This document shows, in pieces, positions 6,089 through 12,913 of a stretch of DNA of 16,151 nt. Source of the stretch: Betaproteobacteria bacterium (GTDB lineage Bacteria > Pseudomonadota > Gammaproteobacteria > Burkholderiales > Burkholderiaceae_C); assembly GCA_947448675.1 (NCBI GenBank), contig CANFOR010000037.1:1-16151 (forward strand), written 5' to 3'. Position numbers and translations under genes: made by a program. The notes under the pieces are model-generated. The model saw only the letters and a program-made list of their open reading frames with translations. It did no database searches and had not been told where the DNA came from. The first letter of the stretch is position 1. Each line of letters opens with the position of its first letter.

Positions 6089-8320
6089 ATGACCGACTCC
6101 TTTGAATCCAGGGGCGATGCCTCATCGTCTGACGAATTTTTATCTGTGGACGCTTTTCTAGCGCCAATGCCCGCCGCTGCTGCGTCGAGTGCTCCTGTTT
6201 ATGTAGCGCCTGTGGTGGCACCTGTAGCAGCGCCCGTGGCCCACGCTGTTGCAGTGCCCGTGCACGCACCAGTTGCACCCGTGCATGCCGCCACTACCCA
6301 TGTAGAACACAGCGCACACGGCGCAGCCGAAGCTGTGTCTGAAGGCGATGCACAAGTTGCAGCAGAGGAAGCAGCCCTGCCCAACGGCTTCATCAAAATG
6401 GGCTTGGCCCAAGAGCTGATTCGCGCGGTAGAAGACCTGGGCTACACCCAGCCTACCTCGGTGCAAGAGCGCACCATTCCGCTGGCCCTGCCAGCCGACG
6501 ACAACGCCGACACCAAAACCGTCTACAACGACTTGATGGTCTCTAGCCAAACGGGCTCGGGCAAAACCGCTGCCTTCTTGTTGCCCGTGCTGCACACCCT
6601 GCTGCGCCAGCAAGCCCAGGCCGAAGCCAACGAGCGCGCCGAGTTTGAGCGCCTGTCTGCCGAGGCCGTGGCCCGTGGCGAAGCGCCGCTCAAACGCCCC
6701 AAGCGCAAAGACCCGACCAACCCACGCCACTTCAAAGCCGCCCAACCCGGCGCTTTGATCGTTTGCCCCACCCGCGAGCTGGCCCAGCAAGTGGCGCACG
6801 ACGCCATTGGCCTGGTCAAACATTGCCGTGGCCTGCGCATTGCCAACGTAGTGGGCGGCATGCCTTACCAGATTCAAATTGCCCAGCTGCAAAACGCCAA
6901 CCTGGTGGTGGCCACGCCCGGCCGTTTGCTCGATCTGCAACGCTCCGTGCAAATCAAGCTCGACCAAGTGCAGTTCTTGGTGGTCGACGAGGCCGACCGC
7001 ATGCTCGACCTGGGCTTCTCGGACGACTTGGCCGAGATCAACCAGCTCACTTCTGAGCGCCAGCAAACCATGATGTTCAGCGCCACCTTTGCGCCGCGCA
7101 TTCAGCAGCTCGCCATGCGCGTGATGCGCAACAACGGCGCGTCGGTGAAAAAAGTGCAGGTCGACAACCCGCAAGAAAAACACGCCAACATCAAACAAGT
7201 TTTGTTTTGGGCCGACAACACCACGCACAAACGCAAGCTGCTCGACCACTGGTTGCGCGACGCTGGCATCGACCAAGCGATTGTGTTTGCCAGCACGCAA
7301 ATCGAGTGCGACGGTTTGGCCGCCGACCTGCAGCAAGACGGCTTCTCGGCTGTGGCCCTGCACGGTGCGCTCAGCCAAGGCCTGCGCAACCGCCGCCTGA
7401 TGGCCTTGCGCCAAGGCCAGGTGCAAATCTTGGTGGCTACCGACGTGGCCGCACGCGGCATCGATGTGCCCACCATCACCCACGTCTTCAACTATGGCTT
7501 GCCCATGAAGGCCGAAGACTACACACACCGCATTGGCCGCACCGGCCGCGCGGGCCGCGACGGCTTGGCGATCACCTTTGCCGAGTTCCGCGACCGCCGC
7601 AAGATTTTCGACATTGAAAGCTACACCAAGCAACCCATCAAGAGCGAAGTCGTGCCCGGCCTGGAGCCGCAGCAACGCGCCCCCCAAGCCCCACGTGGCT
7701 TTGGTGGCCGTGATGACCGCGGTGGCAGCCGTGGCGGCTTTGCGGGCAAGCCCGCAGGCGGCAAACGCTTTGGCGAGCGCGGCGGCTTTGCCAGCGCCGA
7801 CCGTGGTGGTTTCGCCGGTGGTGATCGCGGTGGCTTTGCAGGCAACAACGACGGTGGCGGCTACGCCGACCGCAGCGGCTTTAACAACCGCAACGCAGGC
7901 GGTGGTTTTGCCGGCGGCCGCAGCGACGGCTTTGGCAGCCGCGAACCCAGCAATCGCAGCTTTGGCGGTGCTGGTTTTGAAGGCAAACCAGCCTACAGCC
8001 CACGTGCACCGGGCGCAGGCAGCTACCAAAACAATAGCGATCCACGCTTTGCTCCGCGTGACGCAGCACCCCAGCGCGCACCCTACGGCGCCCCGGCGCA
8101 CGCAGCTCCGCGTGGCGACTTTGCCCCGCGCGAGTTGGCTCCCCGCGAACACGCCAAGCGCGACTTCGCCCCCCGCGACGCCGCCCCGCGTGGTGACTTC
8201 GCCCCACGCAATGAAGGCTTCGCCGCCGAGCGCCGCGCCCCCGCCCCCCGTGGCGGTGCAGGCAAAGTGTTTGTGCCCCGTGACGCCATGAAAAAGCGCC
8301 CGGCCCGGCCTGCACGCTGA
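6089..8320 (+). CDS. DEAD-box ATP-dependent RNA helicase with disordered RGG-type tail
   Basis: The 743-aa protein carries the full DEAD-box motif set: Q motif (YTQPTSVQERTIPLAL, about 119-134), motif I SSQTGSGKT (152-160), PTRELAQQ (227-234), TPGR (276-279), DEAD (300-303), SAT (331-333), ATDVAARGID (450-459) and HRIGRTGR (480-487). Residues 25-95 are Ala/Pro/Val/His-rich low complexity. Between motifs I and Ia is a charged insertion (about 174-215). After about 525 comes a Gly/Arg/Phe-rich segment of RGGFAG-like units, then an Arg/Pro/Asp segment of APRD and RGDFAPR units ending in a basic PARPAR. Such helicases unwind short RNA duplexes in ribosome assembly and RNA turnover and are often cold-induced. 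It resembles the RhlE group, but I do not assign a symbol. ATG 6089 is preferred to GTG 6065, as GTGAGA at 6076-6081 lies before it. A strong terminator follows. Confidence 0.95.
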   Translation: MTDSFESRGDASSSDEFLSVDAFLAPMPAAAASSAPVYVAPVVAPVAAPVAHAVAVPVHAPVAPVHAATTHVEHSAHGAAEAVSEGDAQVAAEEAALPNGFIKMGLAQELIRAVEDLGYTQPTSVQERTIPLALPADDNADTKTVYNDLMVSSQTGSGKTAAFLLPVLHTLLRQQAQAEANERAEFERLSAEAVARGEAPLKRPKRKDPTNPRHFKAAQPGALIVCPTRELAQQVAHDAIGLVKHCRGLRIANVVGGMPYQIQIAQLQNANLVVATPGRLLDLQRSVQIKLDQVQFLVVDEADRMLDLGFSDDLAEINQLTSERQQTMMFSATFAPRIQQLAMRVMRNNGASVKKVQVDNPQEKHANIKQVLFWADNTTHKRKLLDHWLRDAGIDQAIVFASTQIECDGLAADLQQDGFSAVALHGALSQGLRNRRLMALRQGQVQILVATDVAARGIDVPTITHVFNYGLPMKAEDYTHRIGRTGRAGRDGLAITFAEFRDRRKIFDIESYTKQPIKSEVVPGLEPQQRAPQAPRGFGGRDDRGGSRGGFAGKPAGGKRFGERGGFASADRGGFAGGDRGGFAGNNDGGGYADRSGFNNRNAGGGFAGGRSDGFGSREPSNRSFGGAGFEGKPAYSPRAPGAGSYQNNSDPRFAPRDAAPQRAPYGAPAHAAPRGDFAPRELAPREHAKRDFAPRDAAPRGDFAPRNEGFAAERRAPAPRGGAGKVFVPRDAMKKRPARPAR

Positions 8321-8333
8321 GCTGAATCGGAAT

Positions 8334-8363
8334 AAAAAAGGGCGCTTCTAGCGCCCTTTTTTT
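8334..8363. terminator. Rho-independent terminator, potentially bidirectional
   Basis: GGGCGC (8340-8345) and GCGCCC (8351-8356) form a 6-bp GC stem with loop TTCTA, preceded by six A and followed by seven T. It lies 13 nt after the helicase stop. The A-tract upstream means it could also terminate transcripts arriving from the hem operon on the minus strand. Confidence 0.92.
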
Positions 8364-8426
8364 CGTTTGAAATACTGGGTGTGTGCAGTTGACACCACGG
8401 CAGAGCCGCACGGAGTTTGCGTGTGA

Positions 8427-8445
8427 CGCTACTAAAATAGTAGCG
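8427..8445. repeat. 17-nt hairpin element, copy 2 (best-formed)
   Basis: CGCTACTAAAATAGTAGCG is an 8-bp perfect stem with a 3-nt loop; its core 8428-8444 matches the 17-nt family. Weakly complementary flanks (TTGC...GTG and CAC...GCAA) may extend it. It lies in the gap between the convergent helicase and hemY genes. Confidence 0.6.
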
Positions 8446-8483
8446 CACGGTGCAATCCAAAAATAAGCCGCCCGCCAATCAAG

Positions 8484-8522
8484 CCCCGCTAAGCAAATGA
8501 CAAGCAGCCTGCGTAAGCGGGG
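8484..8522. repeat. Inverted repeat between convergent genes
   Basis: CCCCGCT (8484-8490) is perfectly complementary to AGCGGGG (8516-8522) with a 25-nt spacer. It lies 29 nt downstream of the hemY stop on the minus strand and has no adjacent T-run. It may stabilise the 3' end of the hem transcript or assist termination. Confidence 0.45.
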
Positions 8523-8551
8523 TCACGGCTCCAGCAAAAAACGGCTACCGC

Positions 8552-9901
8552 CTAAACCCCAGCCGCCTGTTGGTAAGCGTTCTGCGCCGCCGTGGTGTCG
8601 CCGCGCTGCTCGGCCAAGCGGGCCAGGGCGCGCCAGGCTTGGCGGCGCAGCGGGCTGTCTTGCAGGCTGTGCGCGGATTGGCCCAGGTGCTGCTGGGCTT
8701 TGCCCCAGAGCTGGCGCTCCATGCAGCCCATGCCGCACAAGTATTGCAGCAGAGCGTCGCGCGGGGTGCGCAGTTGGGCGGCTTCGATGCGGGCCAGCCA
8801 AGCGCTGTCGGCCTCGGTCCACTCGCTGCCGCCGCTAGCGGCCAGGGTATCCACTGCGTCTGCGTTGTCGGTGCTCTCTGGCGTGCTGCTGCGGCGCAGG
8901 GTTTTTTCTAGCGCCACCACCAAGCGCAGGCGCTGCTGGTCGCTCAGGCTGCTGTAGCGCTCCCAAACGGGCAGCAGCCACTCACGGCTTGTGGCGCGGC
9001 TGGCAGAGCGGGCGTCTAACTGCAGCATGCGCTGCGCCGCCAAGATGGCCAGTTCGGGCATGGCGCGTTCGCCCGCGTCTAACGCGGCCCAGCTGGCGCG
9101 CAGTTGCTGCGCATCGTGGGCGCTGGCCAGCAGCTCTTGGCCCAGGCTGCGCAACAGGCTCTGGCCAGCGTCGGCTGAAAAAGCGCGGTGTTTGGCCAGC
9201 AGGCGCGCGGTTTCCAGCGCCAGTGGGGTTTGCCCAGCTTGGCGCGCGGCTTTAAGGCGAATGCGCAGGGCCAGGGTGCGGCGCGCTGCGCCTTGCGGCA
9301 AGGCGGCCAAACGCTCGAGTGCGGCCGTGGGGTCGCGCTCGTCGAGTGCCCAGCGGGCAGCGCGCAGTTGTGCAGCTTCTTTGGCCTCGGTGGGCACGGT
9401 GCTGCTGCGGCCTGGGGCGGGCGCTAGCGCGGCTTGCACATGCAGCTCGCGCGCGGCGCTGTCTTGCAGGGCGTGGGCACTGTCGGCGGCCAGCAAATGC
9501 GCCAGCGCGCGCACTTGGGCGGCATAGGGCAGGTGCACGTCGTGCGGCAGCAAGGCGGCTTCTTGGGCCAGGGCCGAGAGTGCCGATTTGCGCGCCCTCA
9601 GGTAGCGGCCCGACATCAGCTGCGACAAGCCGTCGAGCATGGCCATGAACAGGGCCCGCTCGCGCTGCTGGGCGCGCCATTGGCGCGCTTGTTGGGGTAG
9701 GCCAAACAGGGCCGCCAAGGCCCGCAAAGCCAGGTGCAAGAGCACAAAAGTCGCCAGCAAGCCCAGCAGTACCAGATTGAGCGAAAAGTCCACCCGCCAG
9801 GGTGCCCAAAACAAGGTAACGCTGGCCTGGTTGTTGCCTGCAAACAAAGCCGCCGCCACGGCAATGCCAAACAGCGAGAGGAACCACAGGGCGGCGCGCA
9901 T
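8552..9901 (-). CDS. hemY: Heme biosynthesis-associated TPR protein HemY
   Basis: This 449-aa protein has two N-terminal membrane segments (about residues 3-21 and 41-66) followed by a long Ala/Leu/Arg-rich alpha-helical region of TPR-like repeats, the layout of proteobacterial HemY N-terminal-domain proteins. ALFAGNNQASVTLFWAPW and the following hydrophobic segment fit the family start. It is not the protoporphyrinogen oxidase also called HemY in Gram-positive bacteria. The E. coli protein is linked to the late heme pathway, but no catalytic activity is established. It is the last gene of the hemC-hemD-hemX-hemY operon and begins 29 nt after the hemX stop. The identification leans partly on operon order; the sequence of the TPR part is divergent. 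Confidence 0.88.
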   Translation of the reverse strand: MRAALWFLSLFGIAVAAALFAGNNQASVTLFWAPWRVDFSLNLVLLGLLATFVLLHLALRALAALFGLPQQARQWRAQQRERALFMAMLDGLSQLMSGRYLRARKSALSALAQEAALLPHDVHLPYAAQVRALAHLLAADSAHALQDSAARELHVQAALAPAPGRSSTVPTEAKEAAQLRAARWALDERDPTAALERLAALPQGAARRTLALRIRLKAARQAGQTPLALETARLLAKHRAFSADAGQSLLRSLGQELLASAHDAQQLRASWAALDAGERAMPELAILAAQRMLQLDARSASRATSREWLLPVWERYSSLSDQQRLRLVVALEKTLRRSSTPESTDNADAVDTLAASGGSEWTEADSAWLARIEAAQLRTPRDALLQYLCGMGCMERQLWGKAQQHLGQSAHSLQDSPLRRQAWRALARLAEQRGDTTAAQNAYQQAAGV

Positions 9902-9930
9902 GTTGGGTGTGCGGTGGTGGGTAGGTGGGC

Positions 9931-11094
9931 CTAGCGCCCCGCCGCAGCGGTGGCCAAGGCCGTGAGGCTAGCGTCCAGGCGCGGCAGGTCGACGTTTTTC
10001 ATTTGCGCTTGAATGCCTTGCAGCAAACCTGCAGCGGCCTGGGTTTTGCGCGCATTGGCGTCAAAATATTTGCCCAAGGCGGCTGTCGCTGCGGCCAGGT
10101 CGGCGCGGCTGGCCTCGGGTTGGCGCGCCAGCAGGGCCAGGCGCGCGTTGAGCAGTTTGAGCTTGAGGTTCTCGCGCAGAAAGAAGCCCTGCTCGGGGCT
10201 GAGCAAGGCGGCTTCCGGTTGCTCGATGCGGCTCACGCGCAGCAGCTTGCGCGCCTCGTTTTGAACGCGCGCCAGCGCGCTGTGCAGCGAGGCCTTGAAC
10301 TCCGCGCCCAGGCCGCTGGCGGCAGCGCCCAAAGCTGTACCTGCAGCGCTGCCCGCAGCGGGCGTGCTGCCCGTAAGTGCAGCCTTCATCTCGGCATCGC
10401 TGGGCGCGGCCTGCGCCACGGTGCTGCGCAGGCTGTTTTCGCCCACCGCATTGGCCAGGGGCAAGTCGTCTATCGAGCGGGCCAGTTCGTCGAGCTTGAC
10501 CAAGAGGCTGGGCGTGTCGGACACCGTGGTGGCCTTGATGCGGTCCACGTCGCGGGCCAGGGCACGCTGCAGCGGCGTGAGCCGTGGCTGGGCGGCGCGG
10601 GCAATGCGCTGGTCGGCGGTTTTGAGGGCTGCCAGCAGGGGCTCGACACTGCCGGTGAGCTGGGCCTGTTGCTGGGCCAAGCGCAGCGCCGAGTCGATGT
10701 CAACCACCAGGTTTTCATCGCGCGAGCGCGACAGGCTTTGCATCAACTCCTCCAACTGGCTGCGCTGCAGGGCCACTTCGCTCAGGCGGGTCTCTAGCAG
10801 GGCTTGGCGACCCGTGGCCTCGCGCACGGTGTCGAGCGCTTGGCGGGCCAGGGTGCGCGCTTCAATGGCCGCTGTGCTGGCGTCTTGGCTGCGCCGAGCC
10901 AAGTCTTCTTGGATACGCTCTAACTTTTGCCATAACAGGGCGCTAACCAGCGCCAAACCTGCGATGAAAGCTATCAAAATAATAGTGCTGCGTGGCGCTT
11001 TGGGGCTGACGGGCAGGGCGGTTGGAGGCAAGGCGCTGTCTGGCGCAGCAGTGGCGCTGGGCACACTGGGGGCAGAGGCAGGGGCTTCAGTCAT
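9931..11094 (-). CDS. hemX: HemX-like membrane protein of the heme operon
   Basis: The 387-aa product has an Ala/Pro/Ser-rich cytoplasmic N-terminus (1-34), one transmembrane helix (about 37-54, TIILIAFIAGLALVSALL) and a long, probably coiled-coil, periplasmic part (about 57-160, rich in Gln/Arg/Ala/Leu), followed by a helical C-terminal domain. This matches the HemX family. Although often labelled uroporphyrinogen-III C-methyltransferase, such proteins lack the SAM-binding methylase domain, and none is seen here, so an enzymatic role is unlikely. Its ATG overlaps the hemD stop by 8 nt, implying translational coupling. Residues 37-42 are encoded by an AT-rich 17-nt element with a rare ATA codon. 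A low-complexity Gly/Ala/Ser stretch lies near residues 241-263. Confidence 0.88.
   Translation of the reverse strand: MTEAPASAPSVPSATAAPDSALPPTALPVSPKAPRSTIILIAFIAGLALVSALLWQKLERIQEDLARRSQDASTAAIEARTLARQALDTVREATGRQALLETRLSEVALQRSQLEELMQSLSRSRDENLVVDIDSALRLAQQQAQLTGSVEPLLAALKTADQRIARAAQPRLTPLQRALARDVDRIKATTVSDTPSLLVKLDELARSIDDLPLANAVGENSLRSTVAQAAPSDAEMKAALTGSTPAAGSAAGTALGAAASGLGAEFKASLHSALARVQNEARKLLRVSRIEQPEAALLSPEQGFFLRENLKLKLLNARLALLARQPEASRADLAAATAALGKYFDANARKTQAAAGLLQGIQAQMKNVDLPRLDASLTALATAAAGR
10970..10986. repeat. 17-nt hairpin element, copy 3, inside hemX
   Basis: GCTATCAAAATAATAGT (plus strand) matches the dispersed 17-nt pattern, with the outermost pair a G-T wobble. On the coding strand it supplies Thr37 to Ala42 of HemX, at the beginning of its membrane helix. 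It could be chance, since membrane helices favour T-rich codons, but it includes the ATA codon rarely used in this window. Confidence 0.35.
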
Positions 11095-11929
11095 GCAGTG
11101 ATTTTATCGACTCCACCAGCGCAGCCAGGGTCGGGCGTGACACGCAAACAACAGCGAAGCCCGCCGCCCGTGCCGCCAGGGCAATGCGCGGGTGGCTGAC
11201 CACAGCCTTGGCTTGGTGCCAGCTTTGCGCGGGTGCGAGCTGCTGCAAGTGGGCAATCGCTTGGCTGCTGCTAAACAGCCACACCGAGCCGTCGCTCGCT
11301 GCGGTGTGCAAACGCAGGCCTTGCGCGGGCGTGAGCGTGGGCGCACCACGGCGGTAGGCCAGCACGCTGTGCACCTGGGCACCGGCCTCGGTCAGTTGCT
11401 CGGCCAACCACAGGCGGCCGGTTTGGCTGGTGGCCTCGTCTTGGCCGCGCACCACCAGCACCCGCATGCCAGGGTGTACGCGCGCTTGCACCAAGGCCCA
11501 CAGAGCTTCAGAGTCAAACTGCGGCGCGTCGTAGCCGGGTGAGTCGATCTGGTTGGCGGGGACGCCGTGGCTGCGCAGCGCCCTGGCGGTGCCGGGGCCG
11601 GTGGCCCAGTAGCGCGTGCCACCGGTGGTATCAGCTGCGGTGCCTGCTGGGGTGACAAACTCTGGTGCTGCATTTTTAATAGCATCCGACGCTCGTTCCG
11701 CTTGGCTTTTCAGGGGTTTTTCTGCAAAAAAATGGGCCACCGCGTTGCGGCTGACCAGCATCACCGCGTGGTAACGCTGCAGCCCTTGCCAGGCCCGCAG
11801 CAAGGGGCTGGGGTCGAGCGGCGGCAAGATGGCCATCAGCGGCAAGGACTCAGCGGGTAGGCCGTGGGCCTGCAACTGGGCCACCCAGTCGGCGGCCTCG
11901 GCGGCAGCGCGGGTCACGATCACGGCCAT
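11087..11929 (-). CDS. hemD: Uroporphyrinogen-III synthase
   Basis: HemD closes hydroxymethylbilane with inversion of ring D to give uroporphyrinogen III, the branch point to heme and sirohaem. The 280-aa protein shows the family's sparse motifs in order: VIVTRAAAEA at the N-terminus, LVSRNAVAHFF (about 59-69), YWATGPGTARAL (108-118), DSEALWAL (about 138-145), VLVVRGQ, and the C-terminal VWLFSSSQAIAHL and AVVSHPRIALAARAAGF. It starts 9 nt after the hemC stop and its own stop overlaps the hemX start. Residues about 70-105 form a polar linker longer than I expect for the family, and the codons for residues 83-88 coincide with one of the dispersed 17-nt elements. Confidence comes from both motifs and operon position. 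Confidence 0.93.
   Translation of the reverse strand: MAVIVTRAAAEAADWVAQLQAHGLPAESLPLMAILPPLDPSPLLRAWQGLQRYHAVMLVSRNAVAHFFAEKPLKSQAERASDAIKNAAPEFVTPAGTAADTTGGTRYWATGPGTARALRSHGVPANQIDSPGYDAPQFDSEALWALVQARVHPGMRVLVVRGQDEATSQTGRLWLAEQLTEAGAQVHSVLAYRRGAPTLTPAQGLRLHTAASDGSVWLFSSSQAIAHLQQLAPAQSWHQAKAVVSHPRIALAARAAGFAVVCVSRPTLAALVESIKSLHD
11667..11683. repeat. 17-nt hairpin element, copy 4, inside hemD
   Basis: On the minus strand GCTATTAAAAATGCAGC has the same length and GCT...AGC ends as the other copies, with imperfect arms. It encodes Ala83-Ile84-Lys85-Asn86-Ala87 in the variable linker of HemD and begins at a codon boundary. Confidence 0.35.
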
Positions 11930-11938
11930 GCGAAGGGC

Positions 11939-12913
11939 CTACTCGAGCTTGGCGCGCGCGCTGTCGCTCATAGCGCGCAGATTGTGCAGTTGGGCGGCGA
12001 CGTGCTCGCCCAAGAGTTTGGCCACAAACAGGTCGGCGTTGTCGACCGCGGCATGGGTTTGCACCAGGGGCATCACGCCCTCAGGGTCGCCCCAGGCGGC
12101 GCGCAGGTGCAGACGCTCGCCCAGCAACTCGGCGTGGGCAGCCAGTGGCATCGAGCAGCTGCCGCCCATGCTACGGCTCACCGCGCGTTCGGCGGTCACG
12201 GTAAGCCAAGTGGCTTGGTGGGACAACGGGGCCAGCGCGCCCAGCAGGTCGCTGCGGTCAGAGCGTACCTCGATGCCCAGCGCGCCTTGGCCCGCAGCGG
12301 GCAGCATGTCGTCGGGCTCAAAACATTGGCGAATGCGCTCGCCCAGGCCCAGGCGCACCAAGCCTGCCGTGGCCAGCACGATGGCGGCGTACTGGCCTTC
12401 GTCGAGCTTGCGCAGACGGGTGTCTAAATTGCCGCGCAGGGGCTCGATTTTCAGGTCGGGCCGCAGTGCGCGCAGCAGCACCATGCGACGCAGGCTGGAG
12501 GTGCCGACCACCGCGCCTTGGGGCAGGGCGGCTAGCGAGTCGTAGAGGGGCGAGACCAAGGCGTCGCGCGGGTCTTCGCGCTTCATCACGCAGGCCAGGG
12601 CAAAGCCCTCGGGCAGGTCCATGGGCACATCTTTGAGCGAGTGCACGGCCATGTCGGCGCGGCCTTCTTCGAGCGCGGTTTCTAGCTCTTTGACAAACAG
12701 GCCTTTGCCGCCGACTTTAGACAGCGAGCGGTCCAAAATTTGGTCGCCCAAAGTCGTCATGCCCAAGATGTTGACCGTGTGGCCACGCTCTTCTAATAAT
12801 TTTTTAACATGCTCGGCTTGCCACATGGCAAGGCGGCTTTCGCGCGTAGCAATAACGAGGGGTTTCAATGCCGTAACCAAAAGGTAATTAGAAGATGCGC
12901 GCAATGCTAGCAT
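11939..12913 (-). CDS. hemC: Hydroxymethylbilane synthase (porphobilinogen deaminase)
   Basis: HemC polymerises four porphobilinogens into hydroxymethylbilane on a dipyrromethane cofactor. Counting from the KPLVIATRES start, the motifs ATRESRLAMWQ (7-17), SLSKVGGKGLFVKELE, HSLKDVPM with the catalytic Asp80, GTSSLRR (122-128), PLRGNLDTRLRKLD (143-156), GQGALGIE (193-200) and MGGSCSMP with the cofactor-binding Cys238 are all intact. The open frame runs further upstream, antisense to ppc, but conservation begins near 12868. ATG at 12913 (15 extra residues) and TTG at 12868 are both possible; neither has a clear Shine-Dalgarno. The ATG shares its bases with the divergent ppc ATG. It is the first gene of hemC-hemD-hemX-hemY. 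Confidence 0.95.
   Translation of the reverse strand: MLALRASSNYLLVTALKPLVIATRESRLAMWQAEHVKKLLEERGHTVNILGMTTLGDQILDRSLSKVGGKGLFVKELETALEEGRADMAVHSLKDVPMDLPEGFALACVMKREDPRDALVSPLYDSLAALPQGAVVGTSSLRRMVLLRALRPDLKIEPLRGNLDTRLRKLDEGQYAAIVLATAGLVRLGLGERIRQCFEPDDMLPAAGQGALGIEVRSDRSDLLGALAPLSHQATWLTVTAERAVSRSMGGSCSMPLAAHAELLGERLHLRAAWGDPEGVMPLVQTHAAVDNADLFVAKLLGEHVAAQLHNLRAMSDSARAKLE
12771..12799 (+). promoter_or_regulatory. Candidate sigma70-like promoter for ppc, inside hemC
   Basis: TTGACC (12771-12776) and TAATAA (12794-12799) are separated by exactly 17 nt, a close match to TTGACA-N17-TATAAT. It points toward ppc and would start transcription near 12806, about 106 nt before the ppc ATG, inside the 5' part of hemC on the opposite strand. 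There is little room for a promoter between the two start codons, which makes this position plausible. Confidence 0.45.

Noticed and set aside
6158..8152. 664-codon open frame antisense to the helicase gene
   Set aside because: It lies wholly opposite a gene with every DEAD-box motif. Its Ala/Val/Gly/Cys-rich translation has no domain and is a by-product of GC-rich codon use.
7700..8280. Repeat-rich DNA that could resemble a CRISPR or satellite
   Set aside because: The repetition follows the RGG and APRD amino-acid units with varied codons; there are no fixed repeats with unique spacers.
9925..10797. 290-codon plus-strand frame opposite hemX
   Set aside because: It is opposite a gene with a membrane helix, coiled-coil region and operon context; the translation is Gln/Ala/Gly-rich with no domain.
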